Source: Aphanomyces cochlioides
Taxonomy: Eukaryota; Oomycota; Saprolegniomycetes; Saprolegniales; Verrucalvaceae
DNA: 64,000 bases
NCBI GenBank assembly: GCA_019828595.1
Contig: JAHQRK010000006.1
Span: 496,001-560,000, forward strand
Direction: 5' to 3'
The notes under the pieces were generated by a model. That model saw only the letters and a program-made list of their open reading frames with translations, was not told the DNA's origin and did not search any database. Made by a program: the position numbers and the translations under genes. Below are positions 1 to 10,785 of this stretch, one piece after another. Each line of letters begins with the position of its first letter. Within the stretch, counting starts at the first letter, position 1.

Positions 1-203
1 TGACAGGACGGAGGAAATGAAGGAACGTGGACATTCAACGAGGATATACAATATGTTGCGCTACTTGCTGCACAGCCTCCACGGAAAGCTCAGAGCTTAA
101 CAGTCTCGTCGTGGCCCTATTCCGCAATTTATGACAGAATGAACATCGAACATGCAAAGTGACGAAAGCATCATGTCTGTCATAACCTCTCAAGCCTTTT
201 TTA

Positions 204-1374
204 GCGCTCCTCCAAAGGAACCCCACTGGACTCTTTTAACCTGTATTAAACCTTCCGGATAATTATCCGGATATCCATGGAAACATCCGCGGAAATATCC
301 ATAGACGGAACAACGTGACATGGAATGCAATGAACACTGTCATGTATTAGGTGTAGGTTTTACGAATAGCTATCACTAAGCCTTCAACATACATACTACC
401 TGTTCCGTTTTCAGGAAAGTACCAGCTTCGCCACATCAACTGATTAAGGTAAAGGTCATGAGTTTGAACACCTCGCATGGCCTTCAAGTACTGTTTCACA
501 GGTACTTCCCACACACCTTGAATTGACTGTGTGTGGGCGCCAATGACGGGGTCCACAAAGTTCTTTGAGTGGTTTATCCACATGTGCGTGTAGCTCATGT
601 GGGATAAACTCACGTTGTTCGCCAAAGTATGTCTCTCATTGCCATAGACATACGATGCAAACTTGTCCGACATGATAAGCGTGCCTAGAGCGCATTAGTT
701 GGTCAAAAAGAGAGCTTTTTTATACCTTTCTCAATGTGTTTGGCTATAATTGGAAGGAGAGTATTTTTCGTGCGATCAATGCCCGTTAGGACCTCAAACC
801 ACTTCTTCTTCCTGCGGTCAACACCGCCAAATAACCAGCGGTCTTCATGTTGGGTCCCACGAGCATACTTTGACTTTTTATTCAGCGATGTTTCATCTAT
901 GTCGACGATCGAGCCAACTGCTCCAATCTAATAGACTGTAAAAGTTAATAATTATATGATGATTTGTTTTGAGAGGTACCTTGACAGTGCATCTCGTCGG
1001 AACAAATCTTGCGGCATTTCTTGCTCCATTGACTCACTGTCGTCTGAGACAGGTTCAAATCGTCGCACATGGCTTGCGATGACTTCATAGTCGCCCAGTA
1101 GTAAAGTATTCGTACTAGTCGCGCTATTGGCAAACTCGACTTAGCAAAGGAACGAGTTGCTTCTAAGCCCACGCTCGGTTTCACAACCCGCCCGGTGGCA
1201 TCACCATCGGTTCTCTCGATGGCACGCATTAGTGGGGTCAGATAGGAGTTGATAGTGTATCCGGATAATTGATTATTTTATCTGGATACAAAAACAATTC
1301 ATTATTTCAGGATAATTATCCGGGAGTTTAATACAAGGTAAAAGAGTCCAGTGGGGTTCCCTTGGAGGAGGGCC
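204..1374 (-). mobile_element. Merlin (ISXO2/IS1595-like) DNA transposon
   Basis: Long imperfect terminal inverted repeats of about 65 bp lie at 204-270 and 1310-1374; each ends inward with the palindrome CCGGATAATTATCCGG or a close form. Between them, on the minus strand, is an ISXO2-like transposase. Compared with the second Crinkler copy at 10.6 kb, which lacks this block, the insertion point lies in the upstream flank of the Crinkler copy, around a run of T. A target duplication of about 8 bp is possible (CCTTTTTT / CCATTTTT-like) but is not exact. Confidence 0.8.
347..1229 (-). pseudogene. Merlin/ISXO2-like transposase, broken
   Basis: The gene encodes a cut-and-paste transposase with a DDE_Tnp_IS1595 (ISXO2-like) domain. 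Exon 1 (about 1229-962) has a helix-turn-helix region ending in a pair of Cys. Exon 2 (about 933-726) carries VDIDET, the first catalytic Asp, and a WLFGGVDR motif. A clean 41-nt intron (685-725) leads to exon 3 (684-347), with LIMSDKF and the family signature NHSKNFVDP. Two defects are visible. The only frame-preserving junction of exons 1 and 2 leaves a TAG just before the DIDET region. The position where the family has its third catalytic acid (IEG) reads IQG, with Gln. A functional enzyme is therefore unlikely. The outermost ATG is uncertain, since the frame at 1229 may begin with a non-ATG codon. Confidence 0.75.
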
Positions 1375-1469
1375 ATTTTTGTCTGGCAGTTTGACAATCT
1401 TTTTCGTGTTCATGAATTTCTGTATTTTATCCGAAAAGAAAATGCAGAGTCCACTTTCAAGTAGGAAAC

Positions 1470-1772
1470 ATGTCTGAAGTGCTTGAACTGATGTGCGTCA
1501 ATGTGGGTCATGGAGAGCCTTTCCGCGTGAAAATTTCTGCTAAGGCCCTGGTCGGGAGAAAACGCGAGTGTCAAAAACCAGTGCAAAAAAACAGATGTGC
1601 CACACCTTTGTTAATGAAAACCAGAGCTCAATCCGGAATCCGGATAAATCTGCCAATGAAATATTTTCCGTCCTGGTTTTTTGTCCTGGTTTTCCACTCT
1701 TGTTTTCTCCCAACCAGCGCCCAATGAATACTAGTATGTGGCAGCACTGAAAGAAGACATCGTACCTCAGAT
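1470..1772 (+). pseudogene. Crinkler-type header, copy 1, interrupted
   Basis: An ATG at 1470 opens a frame resembling the ubiquitin-like N-terminal header of oomycete Crinkler proteins (MSEVLELMCVNVGHGEPFRV, then a V-K-I stretch). After 26 codons it is cut by a 178-bp MITE (1544-1721). The header resumes at about 1734 with an ALKEDIVPQI-like stretch and then diverges at 1772, 20 bp before another MITE. The better preserved sister is at 9715-10381 on the other strand. No effector C-terminal domain follows. In intact family members the header is a host-targeting module; this copy cannot make one. Confidence 0.7.
1544..1721. mobile_element. MITE inserted in the Crinkler header
   Basis: The core inverted repeat is CTGGTCGGGAGAAAAC at 1548-1563 against GTTTTCTCCCAACCAG at 1702-1717 (one mismatch), extending a few bases outward on each side. 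The 178-bp block is missing from the paralogous header at 10.3 kb, so this is a real insertion. It encodes nothing. Its exact ends and target duplication are not resolved. Confidence 0.75.
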
Positions 1773-1792
1773 CCAGGGCTGTGTAAATACTT

Positions 1793-2154
1793 CCTCTGTT
1801 CCACATTACTGTGTACTAATCACTTTTCATCGACGCCAGAAATCTATTTCTTTTCTAAATTCGATGGCGGATATCATTTTTTAAAGACCATAAAAAACTG
1901 CAGGAAATTGTCTTGGCTGGTAGGAGCAGAAAGTGAGTTTTCGTGGTCAAAATCGGCGGCGAATGTATCCATGTAGTCAGGCTAAGGATTTATGACCAAT
2001 GAAATCCAATCATAACTTAAGGATTTATGACCAATGAAAGAAATCATAAGGATCTATGACCAATGAAATCTAATAAAAACTATTTCGAGCCAATTATAAC
2101 TAGGTTGTGGAAAAAGTGTGTATTTGATTTGTACACAGTAATGTGGAACAGAGG
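1793..2154. mobile_element. MITE with perfect 24-bp inverted repeats
   Basis: Perfect 24-bp inverted repeats lie at 1793-1816 and 2131-2154. The 362-bp body has three near-identical internal copies of an AAGGATTTATGACCAATGAA-type unit between about 1984 and 2068 and no coding potential. It sits exactly where the Crinkler similarity stops, so it may have caused that truncation. Confidence 0.75.
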
Positions 2155-2545
2155 AGGCGATAATCGACCAATTTTGGAATAAATTTTATTGCAAAAATTT
2201 ATTGAATATGTGCATCCAGAAAGGGATTTATACAATATTTAAAATTATGCTATAATGCTCAAATTATTGCGATTTATCATGATAATTGGTGGTATCCAGA
2301 CGGGCCCTTACAATTTTTATAGACCGCTTACGCTTTAGGCGCAGTCTCCTTGCGGCACAAGAATGATTAATAACTTCAAATATGAATAACTACTTGAACA
2401 ACTCAATCGTCAATTTCTGGAAAATCTTAAACCATGGGGGCTTTCGCATGATTTTACTCATATTCTATCGAACTGCACAAAATTCCTTGGCATGTTGACC
2501 TTCACAATACCATCAACAAGTTGCTCCATTTGCGAGTTGTGAGAT
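2155..2545. other. AT-rich spacer
   Basis: No reading frame, repeat or splice pattern that I can support; low-complexity AT-rich sequence between two MITEs. Confidence 0.5.
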
Positions 2546-2867
2546 ACAGAGGACCCGTAAAAATACACGTATAGTGGTACAATACTTTGATTGACTAAAT
2601 CTCGCGTTCACCCATGTATTGATTTTGACAATACTTTTATAAAATTATAACTATAAGAATAAATGTTGTGTTCCAAGAACTGGCATTTCAGGCGATCAAA
2701 TGTCGTCAATTTTGAAAGCTTTCAACCAAAGCCATTCAGTTTGATGTACCCATGTTTCCTTCGAAATATTATACCTGCTAAACTTTATTGCATTATTTTA
2801 AACAGTTCTTATTGGAAGCTTTAAAACAGCAAGTACCACTATACGTGTATTTTTACGGGTCCTCTGT
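2546..2867. mobile_element. MITE with perfect 35-bp inverted repeats
   Basis: Perfect 35-bp inverted repeats lie at 2546-2580 and 2833-2867 (outer bases ACAGAGGACCCGTAAAAA). The body is 322 bp and noncoding. Perfect repeats of this length suggest recent movement or gene conversion. The family is not assigned, because the target duplication is unclear. Confidence 0.8.
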
Positions 2868-3576
2868 GTAAGTATGCTAACGCGAAAATTTATGTGGATA
2901 ATTTAACAGTGTAAAGTAAATATTGTTAGATTTATTCTAAATAGTGAGATGGGCTGGAAATGTATCGATATATTAAATCGATTTCCGAATCTCGCAGCCA
3001 ATCCGAATCGAATATTTAACTAATTCACGCAAACTCACCTAAAAACACCCTAACTCACATGCAATCAATTTGGCCAATATTCAGTTGAACTTGGCTGCAG
3101 TACGGTCAAATCGATTTGGAAACGTATTTGATTTTTTTTCAAAAATACAAATTTGACTGAAATTGAGAATAATTATCCAATTATAATTATTGTCAAAAAA
3201 TTAATTGGTTAATCGGGGAATTAACTATAAAAATACATCCAGCAAGATATCGAGCCAAATGAATACCATCAGAACAATTTCGAGCGCACTGCTAATATCT
3301 AATTCGATGCAAGTACTGTATTTGGATTCCTGCTTTTCGGAATGCACAAAAGTGTTGTCGGCAAAAAGCGGAATATATTTCAGTGAAATCAAGAGGAAAA
3401 CACAAATCTGCGTAAATTGATGAATTACAAATCAATGAAAATGGACGATTTTTTTGTTTGAAATATGGTCTACACCTTTTTGCGCTTTATTTAATCCATT
3501 TTCTGAGCTTTTTGGTCATAATCCAATCATGTTTTTTTATTATACTCAATGACATTTAAATATAGTCAACTTACTA
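2868..3576. other. AT-rich spacer
   Basis: AT-rich intergenic DNA. A 71-codon frame at 3205-3420 has no recognisable content and is probably chance. The right edge carries sequence similar to the Tc1 element's subterminal region (CAATGACATTTAAA at about 3548 and 3599), suggesting a short local duplication. Confidence 0.4.
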
Positions 3577-5078
3577 TCAAGAACACTTTTAATTAATCAA
3601 TGACATTTAAATTTATGACTTGGTAAAAAATTAACTTCAACAGCACATGAAATAAAGTGAACGCCACATGATTCTCCTTTGTTCTAGAAAAAGCAATCCG
3701 TCATGAATTCTCGCGCGCTTTTCAGCTTTGCAGCTCACTTTCAAATATTCTCAGCAATGGAGAACCCGATTGCATCCCCTGTCGTGCCCACCCAAGAAGC
3801 TCCATCGACGCCTCTCGCGCCTCGCCGTCAAAACAAGAAGATCAGACTCTCCGTAAAGAAAAGAATTCAGAAAGCATACAGAGAGAGTCGCGATTGGAAG
3901 ATCGTTGCAATTGCGAACGGCCTTTATATCAAAAGCTGCCGCAACTTTCTGGATATGGAAGAGATTATTGAAAAGAAGCGTGGAGGACACAAGCCACGGC
4001 TCCTCTCGGATGAAAAACTTGATGTCATGGATGTGGATTCAAGACGATCCCAAACAACGCTTGTTGAAATCTGTCAGCGCTTGCTATCTGAATCCAACAT
4101 TCAGATCTCATACTCAGCCGTGCACCGTGCTCTCAGTGGTCGGGTTTTCACGTTTATGGACCAACATTACGAACCACTCCAAATGAACTCTCTCCAAGTG
4201 AAAGAGCAGAGACGTCAGTTTGTCGCCCAGCTACGTCGTCTCAAAGAACAAGACGAGATCCCTATCTGGATTGACGAGACAAATTTTAACCTGTTCACGG
4301 CTCGAACAAAAGGCAGATCCAAGCGTGGTGTGAGAGTTCGAAATGTTCGTCCAGCGCCGCAAAAAGGCAAGAACCTCCATTTCATTGGGGGGATGTCAGG
4401 ACAAGGCTTCGTGTACATGAAGCATGGACGCGGAGCATATACGAATGAGAGAGCAAACGAATGGCTCCGTGGCATGCTTCGAGCTGCAAGTGCTCACTTC
4501 AGTGGACTGGGAGATATTCTGGTCATTTGTGACAACGCGCCATGTCACTCAAGGTATTTTGGATTATCTCTCTTTGTCTTACTCTGGTAGACTTGAGCAA
4601 GTGTTTTTGGAAGATGAATTTCGAGATGCTATGCTTCTACGGTTGAGCCTTTATTCACCCATGCTCAACCCCATCGAAAATATGTGGTCGCAGGTGAAAT
4701 CACGAGTGAGAACATTTCTTCGTGAAGGTCTCGCTGCGTTCATGGGACCCCCACCTGTCGATCCCCCAATGACTTGCCAAGAGTATCGTTTACAATATCT
4801 GGAGCACTGTGCGATGCGCGCTCTGAATGGTAACTTCCTTATTTCCGTTTGCTAATGTATTCTAAAAATTGATCCCAATCGCAATGACCGATACACGAAC
4901 CGCCTCGATTGGTTCTATGGACTGGCTCATGACGAGGAAGACATGCCTGTTGGTCGGTAAATAATCTGCAAACTTCATCGTCGTCGCCTTGCATGTTATC
5001 TTGAAGTGGCGTTCACTTTATTTCATGTGCTGTTGAAGTTAATTTTAAGTGTCATTGATTAATTAAAAGTGTTCTTGA
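3577..5078 (+). mobile_element. Tc1/mariner transposon, nearly complete
   Basis: Matching inverted ends start TCAAGAACACTTTTAATTAA and run for about 70 bp (3577-3660 and 5010-5078); the left end has a roughly 17-bp insertion relative to the right. The element is flanked by TA on both sides (3575-3576 and 5079-5080), the classic target duplication of this superfamily. It contains one spliced transposase gene on the plus strand. Confidence 0.9.
3703..4960 (+). CDS. Tc1-like DDE_3 transposase
   Basis: The protein cuts out and reinserts the surrounding element at TA sites. Exon 1 (from ATG 3703, or 3757 if the first Met is skipped) contains helix-turn-helix DNA-binding regions, then WIDETNFN (first catalytic Asp) and VICDNAPCHS (second Asp). 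A 37-nt intron at 4554-4590 joins in frame to exon 2, which carries SPMLNPIENMW with the catalytic Glu. All three acids are present. Near the end, a GTAACT donor at about 4829 should open a second intron, after which the frame ending with TAA at 4958-4960 reads sensibly (…DEEDMPVGR). However, the expected AG acceptor near 4867 reads AAA, so the last junction may be mutated. Without splicing, translation would stop at 4855 after a foreign tail. Confidence 0.85.
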
Positions 5079-5228
5079 TAATATTGATACATACGTTCAA
5101 AAATGTGAGGGGGGCTTAAATCGAATCTATTTGGGCAAATCTATTCAGAATGTATTAGCCAATCATCTGCAGAATATTTTGAGTCACCTCGATTCCAAGA
5201 CGGAGCTCGCTCGAACCAAGATCCCAAC

Positions 5229-8200
5229 GTGATGGCATCAGTTGAGCAGGAAGTACGAGGTCACCATGCCTCTCAAAACACAGTTTTCCACGCTCTTTAT
5301 GGATACTACCACTTGCGGCTATCGAAGAAGCGTCTTGCTGAAATTTATGGAAAGCACGTGAACACCATTTCAACTTGGATCAAACGATACAACGAGACTC
5401 GAGACTTCCAAAGGATGTCACGCGTCACTACTGCAAAGTTTTCATCGGAGCAGAAGCAATGGATACTGGACTTCTACACAAAGCATCTCGTCGCGTTTTT
5501 AGATGAAGCACAACACGAGTTTCAAAAGCATTTTGTCAAGACGATATCCCTTGCAACAATCTGGAGATTTCTTGAACGTGCTGGCCTCACCTACAAAGTA
5601 CTTGAAAGACGAACCATGAATATCAAGGACGAAGATATCGTACGCTTCATGATGGAAATGCAGTCGATTATGTGGGGTCATACGAACATCCAGTTTCTAG
5701 ACGAAGTCAGTTTTGACAACAAGGGAATGCTTAGAACCCGTGGATATTCTATGAAAGGTCAAAAATTGGCTTTTCGCGGCGAGTTCAACCGGAAACCTCG
5801 AGTATCGTTGCTTTGCTTTATCAGTGTGGATGGTTTAGTGGAAACCTTTTGTACGGATGGCACATTTGACAGAACCACATTTATTGGCTCCGACCGCTCA
5901 AATTTTCAAGTTGAGTCCGGTGAACTTGACGAAATCAAGCAATACCAAGATGCCCGCTATGTATCGTGCTGTGAGGCCCTCACACGCATTTTCTCTTTCG
6001 ACATGTTCAAACGATCTCACGCTGTCGAGAACCTCGAAATACACTTGGACGGTGAACAAGTTGTATGCATTCCTACCGACCGCCCGATGAGCCCTCAGGA
6101 ATTGGCAAGGAGGAACCGGACGAAACTCACCGCGTTTTTTTAACTGTGCCGTGAAAACAGTGATTCACAAGCACTTGCGCGTGAATGTCTGTACCATGAT
6201 ATCCCCGAGCATTTCGTATGGAACTCAAAGCTCCGCAAGTGGACATCACGTAAAAGGGGTGGTGATCGTATGATCGGGAGGATGCTGACGGTGTCACCCC
6301 GCTCGGGAGACTGTTTTTTTATGCGAATGCTCTTATGCTACCGACGAGGTCCGACATCGCACGAAGATTTGCGAACCGTCAATGGCGTGGTTCATCCGAC
6401 GTTCAAGTCAGCCGCACTTGCCTTGGCTTTCTTGAAAATGACGAGGAATGGCTAACCTGCATGCGAGAAGCAACTGAAACAGCAACTCCCTATGAGCTCC
6501 GAACACTTTTTGTCAGTATTCTGATTCACTGTGAACCTGCGGATGCACGAGGGCTATGGAACAAATTCGAATTAGATGAAATGAGGCAAGATTTCCACCG
6601 CATGTACCCCGACGATTCTCAAAAATCTACAGCTTTCGCAATTCAGGCTTTATCAAGATGCCTCGAGTCGAATGCATCAAGCTTGGATCGTTTTCCGGAG
6701 CTTCCACAGCTTGCACATTTCGAACAATATTTTGCTCTTGAGGAAACAAACAGGGGCCGTCAATCCAACCGATTAGTGGCTATGGAATCTTCGCACAACC
6801 AAGAACAAATCCAAGGCATTTTGGAAGGCAAGTCTACGATGACCGAAGAGCACGAGTTCTTCTACAACGACGTTATGAGCGAGATTACGAAGGAAAGCAC
6901 TGTTCGAAGAGGCAAAGTATATTTTCTCGAAGGTGAGGGCGGCTCAGGGAAGACGTTCATCTCAAACATTTTACTGGCTCAAGTGCGCTCAATGAACAAA
7001 ATTGCGTTGGCTGTTGCTTCGTCCGGACTTGCTGCTCTGAATTTGATCGGAGGTACAACTGCGCATTCGAGATTCTGTCTTCCAAGATCATTGCACGAGC
7101 TTAGCCGATGTGACGTTCGGAAGCAGCCGCATCTTGCGGAACTATTACGTCTCACAGAACTTATCATTTGGGACGAGTGTTCGATGATGCACAAGTATGC
7201 TGTGGAGGCCGTTGATCACATGCTACAAGGTTTGATGGACAACGCGCTTCCTTTTGGTGGAAAGGTCGTCATATTCTCGGGCGACTTCAAGCAAATGCTT
7301 CCAGTCATTTTGAAGGGCACACCTGGGCTAATCCTCGAAGCATGCTTGAAGATCAGTTACCTTTGGAGAAATGTCGCAAAGTTTCATCTGACGGTGAACA
7401 TGAGGTTGACCAACAACAACTCAGAGAGTGTTCGAGAGTTTGCTGCATTGCTCAAGTCTATTGGTCATGGAACATACCCCACATGTACCGAACTCGGTGC
7501 CGATTACATTCGACTACCTGATGATTTGGCGATTCCATACAAGTCGCCTGATGATTTGGGGTCATTTTTACACAACGTCTATCAAGACATGAACAACCTG
7601 CGCATCAATGCACTTAGATCGTACTTTGGATGTCGAGCTATCCTTGCACCCAAACATAGTGTTGTTGCTGACATCAACACAACACTTCTTGAGCGACTCA
7701 CTTCCGACTGCGAAATGACATATTTGTCCGCCGATTCTGTTGCTGACAAACCCAACTCGGACACAAATGCATGCGAGTTCCCCATCGAGTTTCTGAATTC
7801 TATAGACATCAACAACTTCCCCAGCCACAAGTTGCATTTGAAAGTTGGTTGCCCCATTATTCTGCTTCGTAATTTGTGTACTTCCGAAGGCATGTGCAAC
7901 GGAACACGTTTAATTGTTCTTGAGCTGAAAACACGATGTATCAAGGCTCAAATTATGAACGGCTCCCACACGAACAAGATCGTTTACATTCATCGAACTA
8001 CTACAATTCACGATGGTGAGCAAAACAATTACCCATTTGAGCTACGCAGAAGACAATTTCCTGTTCAAGTTGCCTTTGCAATGACGATTCACAAGGCTCA
8101 AGGTCAAACGATTTCTCACGTGGGTGTCTACCTTCCAGAACCCGTCTTCTCGCATGGACAGCTTTACGTCGCCATGTCAAGAGCCCAAGCAAAAGGCAAC

Positions 8201-8287
8201 ATTAAGTTTTTGGTCGTCAATGGACAGTACGATGGACTGCCTGGAATCTACACGAAAAACATTGTGTATCAAGAAGCATTAGAGTAG
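5229..8287 (+). pseudogene. Tc1-transposase / Helitron-helicase chimera, frameshifted
   Basis: The first frame (5229-6143) begins as a Tc1-like transposase: a helix-turn-helix region (KRLAEIYGKHVNTISTWIKR) and a first catalytic Asp region (FLDEVSFDNKG). At about 5890 it passes without a stop into a Helitron Rep/helicase protein (DEIKQYQDARYVS, then a HLDGEQVV motif). Frameshifts near 6140 and 6430 break the Helitron part, which continues in the frame 6335-8287. That part is a full PIF1-type helicase: Walker A GEGGSGKT, Walker B IIWDECSMMH, GDFKQMLP, FAMTIHKAQGQT and YVAMSRA. The Helitron Rep nuclease is missing, replaced by the transposase fragment. Neither half looks functional. The fusion could be a transcribed chimera or a simple nested truncation. 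Confidence 0.8.
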
Positions 8288-9080
8288 TCAGGACTCCATA
8301 AAACTTCATCCATAACTAACAAACGTTATCATGTTCTTACAAATATTTACACTGTGTTGTTGTGGAATTGCCGTGACTTTCTGGATCAAGTCCAATTGCA
8401 TCGTACCGATGAATTGGACGATAAATCCTCGAGATTAGCTAACCCCAAACTACGCACCATATACTTAGATTCAACGTTACAGTATTACAAGAGGAAGAAG
8501 TAGGTGGTTGTCAACCAACGATGACCTCGATCTACTAATCGATCGCACAGATTGTGCAATCTGAACTTGGGTATATTCTGCTTAGATTCAACCTCAGCAT
8601 TAAAATGGGAGAACCATATCGAACAGCGGCAAGCTATAAAATTATCAAAGAGTCTGCTTCTTGGAAACAGTCTTTTTGCCGTTCACATCGTGCGCAAAGT
8701 TGCCGCAACGGGAAAGATCTCTATACCAGCAGTACAACCAGCTGCTGAAACTTCGGCATTTAAATTGACCTTCTTGACCGTGCTCCTAGAACCTCCACCC
8801 ACCACATGCCACGCTCACATTGGACACAACCGTAGATTACCATCTAAGGTCCGACTTTCTCCATCTAGATATACTATGTCTCCGACAGTAGTCGCCTTGA
8901 GCATCATCTAAGCGCATAGTCGCCTTGAGCATTATCTAAGCGCATGGTCATCAGTGTCTTGCCGTCAAATGCGCCGTGAATAGGACTGGGTACCTCGAGC
9001 GTCTGTATTATCACTGATAAGTCGTTCGTGTTATCTGTGCAAGAACTGGCATTTTTGCACAACAAAACAGGGAAACTATG
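8288..9080. other. Noncoding stretch, probable Helitron 3' region
   Basis: No convincing gene. A frame at 8552-8911 lacks domain content. Two tandem copies of a 29-bp unit (TAGTCGCCTTGAGCATCATC...) lie at about 8888-8945. If the hairpin at 9385-9415 is the Helitron end, this stretch is that element's 3' tail. Confidence 0.4.
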
Positions 9081-9317
9081 GAGGCCAATTCGAAGTAAAA
9101 TAAGAAAGAAGTGAATAAGGAGTGCGAAGTAAATACCGTCTCCTTAGTTTCAAAATAATATGATCTCTGATTGGATAATTTATTTTTCTTTCGGTACGGG
9201 TCGACGGTTTTGTGGTCAGGACATGATTTATCCCCTGACGAAAAATAATATTCGTCAGTCAACAGTAGCCAATCAGTATGCTCGGCGTTAACTTATTTTT
9301 TTACTTCGAACTGGGCC
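9081..9317. mobile_element. Small inverted-repeat element
   Basis: Imperfect inverted repeats of about 24 bp (core TTCGAAGTAAAA) occur at 9081-9104 and 9292-9317 and enclose a noncoding body of about 237 bp. MITE-like; target duplication not resolved. Confidence 0.45.
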
Positions 9318-9384
9318 TGAATCAAATTCAAAATTCATAGTATGGCTTCAAACGTTTCATGTGTGTGATCAAATCTTTGCTTTT

Positions 9385-9415
9385 GAGGCCAGGGCGTAGC
9401 CCTGGCCTCACCCTA
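9385..9415 (+). mobile_element. Probable Helitron 3' terminus (hairpin plus CTAG)
   Basis: A perfect 11-bp GC-rich hairpin (GAGGCCAGGGC, loop GTA, GCCCTGGCCTC) is followed 2 nt later by CCTAG and then T. Helitrons end in a short hairpin a few bases before CTRR and insert before T, so this fits the rule. It lies about 1.1 kb downstream of the Helitron helicase and in the right orientation. Confidence 0.65.
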
Positions 9416-9714
9416 GTAAATTACTTCAAGGTCAAATTGTTTTTCTTGAAGATGTATATTAGTGGATTTAAAAAAAATGATATCCTGACATTTTTTTAAC
9501 CTTGAGGTAGTTAATTATTAAATAACTGAAACACAAATCTGCATGAATAGGTTGATTTCTTTTTTGTAACGATTCCGGGCAATGATTTTATCCAAGATAT
9601 GTCTTTGATTTTGGTAATAGTAGTCATGATTTACCTTAACTCTTGGCTTTTTGTCTTCTGGTGATTTTTTGGTGGAGCCATTTGCTATTTATTTTCCAAT
9701 CTTGTTATACTATA

Positions 9715-10381
9715 AGATTTATAATTCAAGACTAAATTAATAACTAAATTGAGATCTGCAAAATATTCTGAGGGATGAGTATTTTGACTTTGGATCGTTT
9801 GGGGTGTGTATTTTGGGTTTTTGTTGCACTTTGTCCCTTGAGAAGTACTTGCTGATCCGCATTGCGTTCATATGTCTTATGGAGTTGCTTTTTGATGGTG
9901 TGAAATGATCTTTACCATGATGGATAATTGTTGCTGCTTGTCGTTGTAGATTTTGTGGGGTAGGGTTACGAAATACCTTTAGTAGCTGTTACTCATCAAC
10001 ACACACCAAAGTCGGCATTTTTGAAAATGGGACCTCATTAGGAGTGACAACCACAACGTGAATAGTACTGGCTTTTGGCGCATTCTTGCTAAAATAACAT
10101 TCAACTTGTTCCGCAGGATCCATTTTGTTAATCTCATTCACATAGTTTGTGAGTACATGGTTGTCTTTTGTGCCTTGAGAAAGTCATCTCAAATCATTGT
10201 CATCGCATTTCAACCAAACATTGTTCTTCAACGCCTGATACAGGAGCAGATCTTCGACAAGGCCACGGTAGCCGATCTGAGGTACGATTTCTTCTTTGAG
10301 TGCTGCCACACATTCTTTAGCTGGAATTTTCACACGGAAAGGCTCTCCATGACCCACAGCGACGCACATCAGTTCAAGCAT
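9715..10381 (-). pseudogene. Crinkler-type gene, copy 2, two in-frame stops
   Basis: An ATG at 10379-10381 opens a header of the oomycete Crinkler (CRN) family: a ubiquitin-like N-terminus (MLELMCVAVGHGEPFRV), a stretch matching the family's LFLAK-type region (LLLYQALKNNVWLK), and a CDDNDLR segment. A TGA follows at codon 66. The same frame then continues open through sequence typical of the region after the header (an IHVVVV strand) to a TAA at about 9991 and a further open part to about 9715. Members of this family are modular secreted or nuclear-acting effectors; here no intact C-terminal effector domain is visible. Upstream, 10382-10785 duplicates the flank of copy 1. Confidence 0.7.
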
Positions 10382-10785
10382 GTATCCTATTTACATGATA
10401 TTTTCATTTGATACAAATTCCAAGTAAAAAAATATCCCGTCTATACGTCCAGTGAAATTTCACATTTCACAATCTCTGTGTGTATCCGGCTCATATATTT
10501 CACAAAACACAACTATTTGAAAATGGACTCTGCAATCTCTTTTCGGATAAAATACAGAATTTCATGAACCCGAAAAAGATTGTCAAACTGCCAGACATAT
10601 AAGGCTGAGGTTATGACAGACAGGATGCCTTCGTCGCTTTGCATGTTCGATATTCCTCCTGTCAGATAGTGACACGACGAGACTATTAAGCTCTGAGCTT
10701 CCCGTGGAGGCTATGCAGCAAGTAGCGCAACATATTGTACATCCTCGTTGAATGCCCACGTTCCTTCATTTCCTCCGTCCTGTCA

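Larger units (their letters stand above)
1..10785. repeat. Inverted duplication of a Crinkler-header locus
   Basis: The sequence from 1 to about 1772 (with two insertions removed) is the reverse complement of 10274-10785. The shared part covers about 200 bp of upstream flank, a promoter-like stretch and the start of a Crinkler-type reading frame. The two arms are separated by about 8.5 kb of transposon sequence. Base 1 of the window already matches (it pairs with 10785), so the left arm probably extends beyond the window. The right arm keeps more of the gene; the left arm loses similarity at about 1772. Confidence 0.8.

Noticed and set aside
35..226. 63-codon minus-strand frame at the left edge
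   Set aside because: It lies in the duplicated Crinkler flank and crosses the Merlin border; the other copy does not keep the frame.
8552..8911. 119-codon plus frame after the Helitron helicase
   Set aside because: No domain or splice support; the tandem 29-bp unit at its end gives a repetitive translation.
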